DNA of 64,000 bases from the NCBI GenBank assembly GCA_029339195.1, contig JAPTJF010000169.1, positions 1 through 64,000 of the forward strand, given 5' to 3'. The notes under the pieces were generated by a model. That model did not search any database and was not told the DNA's origin. It was given only the letters and a program-made list of their open reading frames with translations. Origin of the DNA: Micractinium sp. NFX-FRZ. Lineage: Eukaryota > Chlorophyta > Trebouxiophyceae > Chlorellales > Chlorellaceae. Positions 46,401-56,507 of this stretch are shown one piece after another. Position 1 is the stretch's first letter. Each line of letters starts with the position of its first letter. The translations under genes and the position numbers were made by a program.

Positions 46401-49400
46401 CCTTGCCAAACGGCGTGGGCTGGTAGGTGCGCGACTGGTCGTCCCAGTATATAAAGGTATGGTCACGTGCGCCCAGCCAGCGCAGCGCGGCAATCGTGGT
46501 GTCTGCCACCTTCTGCTTGCAGGGAAAGCGTGAGTGCCGGCGTGTGGGGTCACAAGGCCAGGCATGCAGGCGTGTGGTGAGGGAAAGAAGGGCCCGCAGG
46601 GTGCAAAGGATGCACCGTGCACCCCTCAAATCAGCAGCGGCAGATGCCCAGCATCAAACTGCCCACGCCCTCCCTCACACCTAGCAGGTGCTCATGGCTG
46701 CCGGTGGGGGCGCAGCAGATGCAGCACCCCAGCCCCCACCTATGCCTGCCCACCGTGTGCCACCTGTGCAGCCTATTTTTTGCCATCCCCCTTTCGCACC
46801 TGGTAGTCGTTCATGGCGGCCAGCAGGGTGCAGCGGATGTAGCGCTCCACGTCAGCGGGCTCCACCACCGCCCCGCTCACCACCACCTCCAGCATCGCAC
46901 GCTTCATGCCTGCACACAGCAGGGTGCAGGGGATGGGAGTTGAGGGGGTGCAGGGGTGTCAGGCAACAAGGCAGAAGCCACCTCGAACATCGCGAGTTCC
47001 ATGCGTGAAGAATGGCAGGCGGGCTGGAACATAAAATCCCAATCTCCGCAAGCAACGATGTGCCCCCCCCATCGGCTCACCTTTCTTTCCCTCCACCAGG
47101 CAGCTCTCCACGGGCGCTGCCCCCGAGGTGAACAGCCGCTCCCCCGCTGCCATGGGGATCTCTTGGTTCACCAGGATGCACTCGCCGAGCGTGTCAATGC
47201 CGGCGCGCCCCGCGCGCCCCGCCATCTGCCGGTAGCTGCGGGGCGAGGAGGGAGATGGAGGGCAAGCGGAGAGCGGGAGAGCGAGAGGATGGATGGAGGA
47301 CAAAAGGTGGGTGTGTGCATGCATGGCAGGGGGCATACAAGGCAGCAGGCCCAAGCTGTCAGGGAGATGCATTGGCGCAGCACATAGAGAGCCCGCTTCA
47401 GTCGTAGAGCCTCAACAAGGGAGCGCCGCAATTCGTTGTTGTGCTAGAACAAGTAGCCAAACAGGAACCCAGACGGCCTGCCCCCTCCCCATCGCACCAG
47501 GTGCCGTCGATGACGTTTGTGGGGCGGCCCTTGTACGCGTGGCGGATGATGACGCGGCGGGCGGGGAGGTTGACGCCCGCCGCCAGGGTGGAGGTGGCGC
47601 ACAGCACGCTGACCGCGCCGCAGCGGTAGGCCGTCTCCACTATGTCCCGCTCCTCCACACTCAGCCCTGCACACGTTCGTTCCGTACCGCGGAATAAAGC
47701 GTAAAACAAAGCCCAGCAGTGGGCATCCACTTGAGAAGACGTGCCAATGGCGGGAAGAGCGCATATGGCAGCCAAGTCGGGTCAGCAACGACACCGCAGC
47801 ACGGTCTGCCAGCGCTTCTTCAACGGTTCCGCTCCACCTCCCATGCCCCTGACTGGCCCCCTCCCCTGCCCAGCTGTGCCTGCCTGCGTGGTGGAAGGCC
47901 GCCCCGCGGGGGAAGCAGTCGAGCAGCGTGGGGTCGGCGCCACCTGGAACCCGCCGCAGGTCCTCCAGCAGGGAGGCGCGCGAGGGGCGCTGGCTGCTGG
48001 ACCACCCCTTGCCCCGCAGCTCGCGCTCCGGGATCTCCAGCATCCTGCAGGGTGGGGCAGGGTGGGGCAGGTTGGAGCATGATTTGGGGAAAAGTGGGCA
48101 TCCTGGGGATTCCCCGGATGCAGCACAACGGTGAAGTCAGGGCGGGTGAAAAGGCAGGGCAGGATGGTTCAGGATGGGATAAATAGGGCGCAAGGCTGTG
48201 CAAAAGGGCAGGCTGGGGGGAGGGCGAGTGAGCCATGACACATGCATGCCACAAGACAGGGCAGGTTATGGCTCTCGCACTGCCTGTCCAAGGCGTGGTT
48301 TCTACCTCGCTGCAGGCGGCGCCACCCACCTGGCAGCCCGGCGCGCGGTGTGCTCGCAGGCGGCCTTTGTGCCGCAGAAGATGAGCACGCTATGCCCGTC
48401 CTGCACCGTCTCCCGCGCCAGCAGCGCCACGTGGTCGTGGTCCTGCAGGGGTTGGGGTGGTTGAGGTTGTGGCGGAAGGGGGATCCTGCAATGCCTTGGG
48501 CAACAGCAGCGCCACGTGGTCATGGTCCAGCGTGCTATGGGATGAGCGGAGGGGTGGGGTGGCTGGGGCAGGGCGAGGAGAGGTGTGCGCACGCTGGCAG
48601 CCTGACCCGACCGTGCCCTACTTCTCACCCCGTTCCTGCTGGTGTCCCACCCCGCCGGCACCTCCAGCGTGCGCACCGCCTCCAGGCTCTCATCCTTCAG
48701 GGTCAGGCCCTGCAACCAGGTCGGGTCCAGCAGCAGGGCAGGCGTGTGCCATCTCAGCTCGGCAGGACAGAGCCATGCAGGACCGGGGCGCATGAGGCAG
48801 AGGGATACAGCTGGCAGGCAGACGGATTTGCCAGGTAGGCTGAGCAGCAGCTGCCAGAGGGCAGCAGCCGGCGGGACGCGCCTGCTTGAGGTGGGACTGC
48901 AGCGGCACTGGCCGGAAGTCGGTGACAAACAGCTCCGCGTTCAGCCACCTGCGGCAGTGTTTGGTGAGCCCAGTGAAGGTACATGTGCTCGATACATGCA
49001 TGAAAGCCTGGCGTGCAGGTTGGGCAGTGAGCCATGTGCGGGTGGACAGTGCGGACGACGGCAGGCAGGAGGAGTATCAAGGGGCCACTCCACTTGCATC
49101 TGTTGTCCACGCATTATCACTCACCCAATCCTGCCCCCTCCCTATCCTCTGCTCCCCCGTCCCAGTCTGGCCAGTCACCCTTTCCTCCCTCCCGCCCCCT
49201 CACTTGGCCACTTTGTCCACGTTGGGCAGTGTGGCAGACATGCCGATGATCTGCAGCCCCTCAGACAGGTAGTCGTCGTCCTCGCCATCACACGCCGCCG
49301 CGGCATACCTGCGGGGCGGAAGAAGAGGGGCGCATGTGTGGATGGAAGGGGCCGAACCCCCGCCCCTCCTCCCCCACCCAGGTGCAGCTCTTCCTCCACC

Positions 49401-52400
49401 GAGCATGCGACTACCCCGAATCCAAGTACACATCTCAGCTTGGTGAGCAGAGCTGTAAATGGTCACCCCGCTCCTCCTCCACCAGGTAACCAGCTGCAGC
49501 CCATCCACCACCAGGCACCCAGCTAAACCCCACACCCGCCCAGTCGAACACACCTCAGCTTGGTGAGCAGCAGCTCCAGCTGGTACCCCCGCTCCTCCTC
49601 CCCCACCATGTGCAGCTCGTCCACCACCAGGCAGGACAGCAGGCCCAGCGTCTGGTCCTCAAGCATGCGGTTGATGCTGCCAGGGGAAGGAAGAAAGGGG
49701 CGGAGGAATGGTCGACGCATGAGGCACAAGGAGATGAGGAGGCACGTCGGGGGGCTGCCGCAGGTAAGCACAGGGCGCCAATCTTGATATTAGCCGACAA
49801 CTCAGCACGGGCACAGGTACTGCCCCACACTGCCGCACCCACATGATGTTGGCCTTCTCAATGGTGCACACAATGACACCCGTCGTCTGGGTCAGTGCTG
49901 CCGTGCTGTGGTTGCCGCCGTAAAACTCCTTCACCTCCTTGCCGATTGCGCCCAGCACCTTGCTGCACGAACAGGGTTCACGAACAACAGATGAGGGCGT
50001 GGAGTGTGCTTGGGAAAGCAAAGCACATCGGGAGCAAGTGCCAGTCAGTAAGCAGCGATCCAATCCACCACCACCCGCCCCAGGCACAGCCTTGAATCAT
50101 TCGAAACACGCAGCCCCCAGCCTCAGCCGCACCTCAAGTGCTCGCTCTTCTCAGAGCAGATGGATACAAAGGGCAGGACGAGCATGGCGGGGCGGTTGGT
50201 GGTCAGGATGCGGCGCAGCATGAGCACCTCTGCCACCAGGCTCTTGCCGCCGCTGGTGGGGGCGCAGTACACCAGGTTGCGGCCCTGCAGTACAAGAGCG
50301 CAAACATGAGCAAACAGGAGGGACATGGGAGGGTAGTGAGAACCGAGAGCAGCTCAGCCATCCAGCTTTTTCCATAACCGCTAGCACAGTATACCAGATT
50401 GAGCCCTGCCAGAGGAGGCCGGCAGGCAGACATTTGTTGGGTGCACGGCAGGTAAGGGGGCCGCAGTGATGGGCAGCACGCAGGCTGGATGCGCAAGTGG
50501 GTTCAAGCGCCTTGCGCCCACAACCAGGAGCCCTTCCCCAGCCCCAGCACTCTCAAACGGCCCGCTCACAATGAGCACGCCGGGCGCCATCAGGCACTCC
50601 GATTGCCAGTCGTACAGGCCGCCAGTGATGCCTGTGGCCTTGCGGAAAGCAGCAGCCAGATCTTCAGACAGGTACGACTCTGCGGGGGATGGAACGTGGA
50701 AGCGGCAGGCAGGAACAAGAGGGGCTCAGTGGATTGCAATGCAGCACAGCACAGCACAGCACAGCAGCGCAGGCAGCTTGCCCAGCCCAGCCCACGTCAC
50801 ACTTCACAACGTGCTAGCGTGATCCCTTCCTAACAGAGCAACTGAGTAGCACAGCGCGCACCTAGCATGGCTGGGTCAGCAGACTGCATCGGGCTTGCCT
50901 CGCCGTGCCCAGCCGCCGACGGCTGCCTGCCTGCTGCTCCCTCCTCGCCATCGCCCTCCGCCGCCTCCTCGGGTCGCAGCGACCGCCGCACTGTTTCAGG
51001 TGAGTGCGCGCCGGCGCCAGCCTTGTCTGGCGGGCTCCTGCTGGTGCCACGCTGGCGCCGCTGCTGCGGCGACGTCTTGCCGCCCGACTGCAAGTACTGG
51101 GAGAGGAGAGGCAGGTTGCGCTCTGCCTCCTCATCCTCACTCTCCTCGCCATCACTGTACACTGCAGGGCAGCAGGAGGTGCGCTGAAGTGTGCTGTGAG
51201 TGCGTGTGGACACTAGAGTAGTATAATATGGGAGCAGAGGCAGATCGAGTTCCTCATTTCCCTCGCCAGCCTTGCAGAGGCCCTGCAGGGCAGAGGCACT
51301 GCCTGCAGGCTTGCAGTGCGGAGGCACGGAATGGGGTGGAGACAAGCCAAAGCACACACACTACGCAGTCACATTTGCCAGCACCCGTCTCATCATCACT
51401 GCCGGGCAAGGCGCGGGCATGCATGCACGCACAGCAGGCCAGCAGAGGCAGCGAGGCAAGCCACTCACGGTAGTCAAAGGCGGCAGGGGCCTTGGTTGAG
51501 TTAGCCGCAGCCCCTGGTGCTGGCTGCTGGTCCACAGGGAGCGACGCAGCTGGGGCAGGCGGCTGCGGCTGGCCGCTGGCTGCCGGCGCTGCAGCTGCCT
51601 CTCCCTTCAGCGCTTCGGCCCCGCGTGGCCGCTTGCTGGAAGGCTCCGGCCGCTCCTCTACCGGTCCTGCTGGCGGCGGCGCGTTCATCGATGTCTGGCC
51701 CTGCGGCGCCTGCTGCAGCCTCTTGGCAGCAGGTGAGTGCTGCGCAATTACCTGCTCCAGGGCAAGCGCTGCCGCCAGTGACCGCTTCTGGCCGGCACCT
51801 ATGGACACTCCGATGGCCCCAGGCTGGTGCCAGGCAGGAGGCTCTGCCTGTGGGCCCTCCCGCTGCTCTTCGTGCTGCTGCTGCTGCTGCCGCCGCTGCT
51901 GCTGGATAAAGTCAGCCACAGCAGGGGGCTGCACCGGCCCTTGTTGGTGCTGCAGGTCAGAAGCCAGAGGCAGCCCCCCCCAGTGTAGAACAGGGGCTGG
52001 AGACAGAGTCACCCCTGACGACTGCTGCTCCTGCTGCTGTGCCGCAACCGCCAGCTGCAGAGCCGACCGCCCCAGGCGGGACGTGGGCAGCTGCTCTGAC
52101 CGGCCCCCACCGCTGCTCAGTGGTGTGGGTCCCACGGCGGCAGGGCCCAAGCCAGTGCCGGCCCCTGCTGGGGTGAAGGTCAGCTGGCGGGCCTGGAGCG
52201 GCGAATCCTCGGCTGGCCCTACTGCTCCTGCACCCATGCGCCCTGCTGCCTGCTGTTCCAAGTGATCCAAGGCGGCCAGGCAGGCAGAGTCGGGCGTGTC
52301 TGACCAGGCAGAGCCTGCAGTGTTGGAGATGGCGGAAGGCACAGTCAGATCGGCTTGGCTCAGATCGGCTCGGCAGTTGGGTGGGAGCAGCACAGGATGC

Positions 52401-54212
52401 GCATGCCAGTGCAAGCACTGCGGCAGCAAGCAATCCGCTCATGAGTCATGCGACCGTGAGCAATGCGCCCTGCCCTTGCTCACTTCTGGGCGCTTCCGCA
52501 CTGGGCGGTGCTCGTGCCCCCGGCTGCAGCACCTGTGGCGCAGCTGGGGCAGCCAAGCCTGCCTGCTGAGGCGCTACCTGCCCCGGGGCCGCTTGCTGGT
52601 GCTGCTGCTGCTGCTGGGGATGTTGCTGCTGGGGCAGCTGCTGCAGTCCGGCTGGCGCGGCAGCCGCTGGCAGCTGCCGAGCTCGGAGGTCAGCAGTGGC
52701 AGCAGTGCCCCCTCCCAGATTGGCTTTGCGTTCCAGAGACTCAAGCTGCCTCAGGAAATCCTCGTCCACATCTGCAGCGCATGAACAGGTGGCAAGGGAG
52801 GGGCAGTAATCACGTGTCAGACAGAAAAAAATGACACTCACACCTGCATGGGTTAGCAGTCTGACCAGCTACAAGCAGTCAATGTTGCAGGCTGCACATG
52901 CATGCGGTGGCAGCAGCAAGCCCACGGCACTTTTTTGCTGGCCGCCCTTTGCACCTGAGATAGTGGAGGCACCGCCATCGGTGCGGCCAGTGGGCGGCGC
53001 TACCTCAGCGCCTGGCATCGTGCGCAGCCCCAGCTGCGCCTGCGGCGTCCGATCTGCCGTAGCAGTTGCCGGCAAAGGCGCTGCTGCTGCTGCTGCGAAG
53101 TCTGCAGGCAAGGCTGTCATCCCCGGCGCATGTGGCGAGCGACGCAGCGCCAGCTGCGGCACCTGCCCCACCCTGGCCGTGTGCTGCACCCGCCCGGTGC
53201 CACGAGTATCACCAGCCCCAGAATGTTGGGGTTGTCGCGCCAGCCCCTGCTGCTGCGACCCCCCAGCCGACGCCTCTTGCAGCGCCGCCTTTGCCCCTGC
53301 CAGGAAGCTGGCCGGCAACTGCTGCCGCTGCTGCTGCTGCTGCGGGGCCGGAGGAGCGGAAACAGCACCCGCGTGCTGCTGCTGCTGCCGGTGTTGCTGG
53401 GGCTGCACGGGCGGTGGCAGCACCAGGGGCAGCTGCTGGTTGGTAAGGTCGCGAGAGAGGGCGGGAGCGGGTGCTCGGGCAAGCACCGCCGCCGGTGCGG
53501 CAGCTGCTGGCCAAGTGCCCTCAGCTGCCACCGCCGCCGCCGCCGCTGCCGCGGCCACTGCTGCTGCCCCCCGAGCTTTCTCAGCGGACTTGCGCAGCGT
53601 CTGCCGCAGCAGCTCGCTGCTGCCGGCGTCTGCTGCACCACTGGGCCCGCCAGCACCCACCAAGCCCTCGTCCTCTGGCGTGTCGGGCACCTGCAGGGGT
53701 GGGAGCTCAGGGGGCACCCAAGTGGGGCAGGCCAGCAGGTGGGTGCAGCACCAACAGGTGGGTGCAGCACCCAGATTGTACGCTTACTGTCTCATACTTG
53801 CAGGAGTGGGCAGTCAGGGAAGCCGGCTCACATAGTCGACGCCAGGCAGCGTGTGCTGCACCGGAGACTCCAGCGCCGGCTCCAGCGATGAGCGGCCGTC
53901 CTGGCGGCGTAACGCTGCTGCCAACGCCTCTTCAGCAACGGCGACAGAAGGAGGCGCTGCTGCGGACAGGGCCGGTGGTTGCGCTGCAGTTAACGAGGGG
54001 CCAGAGCAGGAGCAAGGCTAAGCAAGTTGGAGTGGTGCCTGGCGGCAGCTGGCGGCGGGCGGGCGGCGCACAAACTTGCCTTGCGCTGGCGGCTCCTCCC
54101 CGTCGTCCTCCTCGCTCGAGTCGTCGGCCCCGCGACCCTTGGCGATGTCCCAGTAGAGGTTGTAGCTCTGTGAGGGCCTCCGAGCCCCGCGCCTGCTCCT
54201 CCGCCGCTCCAT
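37417..54212 (-). CDS. POLQ: DNA polymerase theta, complete helicase-polymerase
   Basis: Forty-two exons on the minus strand from ATG 54212 to TGA 37417-37419 sum to 7467 nt, 2488 residues, every junction in phase. Residues about 1-850 are low-complexity N-terminus. The SF2 helicase starts at exon 50679-50570: Walker A APTSGGKS (exon 50284-50133), DELHM (49676-49554), GMSATLPN (49308-49204), [18 protein letters not shown] (48442-48330), [10 protein letters not shown] (47235-47081). A glutamine/alanine-rich linker fills exon 43552-42645. The family A polymerase follows: [13 protein letters not shown] (39669-39496), motif [17 protein letters not shown] (39325-39189), motif [17 protein letters not shown] (39021-38902), motif C QIHDEF (38015-37889). 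POLQ carries out microhomology-mediated end joining. Three introns use GC donors (after 54080, 48882, 47884). Many introns carry exon-edge echoes. Exon 48948-48882 has the least certain 3' edge. Confidence 0.93.
44306..44427. repeat. two exon-edge echoes in one POLQ intron
   Basis: 44306-44340 copies the acceptor side of exon 44244-44144 (44218-44252), and 44381-44427 copies the donor side of exon 44576-44487 (44478-44526). The latter translates on the minus strand as [11 protein letters not shown] against [11 protein letters not shown] in the real exon. Confidence 0.75.
45757..45809. repeat. exon-edge echo, donor side, POLQ
   Basis: A near-identical 50 bp copy of 45868-45920, the end of exon 46006-45872 with its donor, about 110 bp into the intron. 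Only a few bases differ, so it looks recent. Confidence 0.85.
46050..46110. repeat. exon-edge echo, acceptor side, POLQ
   Basis: A degenerate copy of 45948-46010, the start of exon 46006-45872. Minus-strand translation gives [20 protein letters not shown] against [21 protein letters not shown] in the real exon (20 of the residues shown). With 45757-45809 this exon has echoes on both sides. Confidence 0.75.
49430..49517. repeat. exon-edge echo of the DELHM exon, POLQ
   Basis: About 88 bp resembling 49549-49635, the 3' half of exon 49676-49554 including its donor. Shared blocks are CTCAGCTTGGTGAGCAG and CCGCTCCTCCTCC. A shorter third copy may lie at 49371-49400. Confidence 0.7.
50346..50409. 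pseudogene. decayed copy of the POLQ Walker A exon
   Basis: In the intron upstream of exon 50284-50133, minus-strand translation reads [20 protein letters not shown], against [15 protein letters not shown] followed by LVAEVL in the real exon. It retains a GKS but in altered context, is shorter than the exon and lacks a convincing donor, so I regard it as an unused duplicate. Confidence 0.7.
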
Positions 54213-54641
54213 AGCCGGCTTGGGGGATCACTGCTGCATTTCTGACTGTTGCTAGAATCGCTTACGGTGCTAGCCTGGAGCGCCAAGCGACCGAAAAGCA
54301 ACAGGTGGAGGGCGGTGCGCGGCCTGGGGGCTGCAAGAGGGGTGAGCAAGTGATCCTCTAGAGCGCCGTGTCGTAGCAGTGCAACAGAAATGGGTCTGAC
54401 GTTTTTTTGCTGCCTGCTGCTGCGCCCTGCTGCGGGAGAGTGGCGCCATGAGCCTGGGGCGTGCCGACAGCACTCCCGATCGCATTAGCAGCGACTCACT
54501 ACCACCCTGGAGCCTCTCGAGCAGCCGATGGTCCACACTAGGAGCGGGCGAGGCGCCTCCCCACCACCGCAGGCTGAAAGCCGTGTTAGATTGCGAGGGA
54601 AGCAAGAGACGGGCGGCAACGAGCCTGCGGGACCTGCCAGC
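54213..54641. promoter_or_regulatory. divergent intergenic region POLQ / membrane protein
   Basis: 429 bp to the start codon chosen at 54642. An in-frame ATG at 54528 would lengthen the membrane protein by 38 residues and shorten the gap. No clear core promoter motif. Confidence 0.35.
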
Positions 54642-56374
54642 ATGCCCGACACCCCAGTGTCGCGCCGCCGCCGCCCACCCGCCGCTGCCCTCGCGCCCCC
54701 TCCCGCCAGGGCCGCTGCGGTGCAGCGCGCCTGGTTTGTGCAGCTGTTCTGCTATACCGCCTGGTTCACGCTGCTCTACACCGGCACCGCTTCCTACGAA
54801 GGTGCGCCTGCAGCTGCATGGAGACGGGTGCTGGCCGTGCGAGCCCGCCACTGTTGCATTCTCTGCTTTGTCATGCCCCTTCCTTCTCACGGTTCCGTGG
54901 GGTGCCCTCCAATGTAACCCGCTCCAAACCCTAACCTCCATTCCCTGGCTCCCCCTTCCCTCTTACTCTTCTCCATGGCCCCTCGCTCGCAGGCGAGCCT
55001 GTCCTGGTAAAGTCTCGGGACCTGCCCCTGCACTGGTTTGACGTCCTGTTCCGGCGCACGGGCGGCATGCTGCTCTTTGGGCTGTGGGCCATGCGCGTAG
55101 CCGCCGCGCGCCTGCTGCCCGGCGCCTTTGACGTGCGCGCCGAACTTCTGTGGCAGCCGGCGGCCATCTATGCGGCACAGGCGGCGGTCCGAGTGGTCAT
55201 CTATTATGCACATGTGGCAGGTGGGTGGGACTGGCAACTGGGGTGGGGGGTGTATGAGGGCGTGAGGGCAGAGACGGGCGGTGAGTGGCGGGCGGGGAGA
55301 GGGAGGGCAGGACGAAAGGCATCGAAAGCTGAGGTATTCGGCGCTGCATGCACGCATCCTGCCACCACCGAGCACCAGTCCTCCACGCCTGCACCCATCC
55401 GCACACCCTTCCCGCTCTTACGCTGCACTCACACTCTACCAACCGCCCCCCAGCGGGCCCCATCCTCAGCCCGCAGTGCTACGCCTTGGTGCACCACCTC
55501 ATGCCATGCGTACTCTATGTCGCCCCTGATGTAGGCCTCATCCTCTCCCCCCAGCGCTACGCGCGAGACAACCTGTCGCACCCGCCCCACGTCATGTCGG
55601 ACCACATCCTGCTGGGGGCCGCTGCGCACGCTGGGCTGGCCAGCGAAGCCGCGCTGGTGCTGCTGCACTGGGACCATGCGGCGGCCGCCGGTGGGTGGGC
55701 GATGCGTGTGCGGGGCTCGGGGCATGCAAGCATGAAGCGGAAAGGGGCGCCCCGAAGCAGGCGTGGGTGCCAGGCTCGATTGTGGGCTGCCACGCTGCCT
55801 GCGCTGCCCATGTGCCCTGGCTATCCTTGCCTCATCCGAGCCCTGCCCTGAGCACGCCCTGTGCACCAACCCCTGCCTCACCCACCTGCTGCTTCAGGGT
55901 TTGGCGCCACCCTGCTGCTGCGCGCTTACTCAGCAGCTGCCGCCAGCCTGGCGGCCCTGGTCAGCGCGGAGTGCTACTTCACAGCCCGCTACTTCCACCC
56001 CCCGCCAGAGATCCTGCTGGCAACCGCCATCGGGGCAGCCCTGTTCCAGCTGCCGCTGCTGCTGTATGTGCGCTGGGCCTTCAACCGCCGCGGCACCCTG
56101 GTGAGCGGCAAGGCTGCCACATGCTCCGTGGGGGTCGCCACAGGGACTCCTGTAGCCATGTAGTTGGCCGGCTGGCTGGCAGGGTCAGTAGCATCAACAA
56201 TGACGTCATTTTCGCTCTGCACAGCCCAAGGTGTTGAATGCTCGTGGGTCCCCTGTAAAGTGCGGCGCTGCCGGCGGAAGTGAAGCAAGCAGACGGGAGC
56301 ATAGGAAGGAATGCACTGAGGAACTTCAGCTGCAGATCTCATGGCTTATTGCCGGGGCATCAAGTGTGAGATAA
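54642..56374 (+). CDS. multipass membrane protein, family not recognised
   Basis: Five exons: 54642-54801, 54993-55220, 55454-55690, 55898-56100, 56225-56374; 325 residues. After a short basic N-terminus (SRRRRPPAA), hydrophobic segments appear at WFVQLFCYTAWFTLLYTGTA, GGMLLFGLWAMRVAAARLL, AIYAAQAAVRVVIYYAHVA, HILLGAAAHAGLASEAALVL, RAYSAAAASLAALVSAECY and ILLATAIGAALFQLPLLLYV, suggesting six or seven helices. Exon 3 contains an internal near-repeat, GPILSPQCYA and GLILSPQRYA, about 78 bp apart (see findings). The second copy could alternatively act as an acceptor for a very short intron starting at GTACTC 55509. The last exon encodes a polar tail with no family resemblance. No function is proposed. 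Confidence 0.65.
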
Positions 56375-56507
56375 ACATGCTGCTGGCAAACGTGGCTGTG
56401 GCAGCGCCGCCACCGGTGGCGGCGGCGGCGTCCTGCCTCTGTACCTGCGGCGGGAAGGCCGGCAAGCGCGCTGATTGGCTGAATGTGCTTCAATATTTGC
56501 TGTCAAA

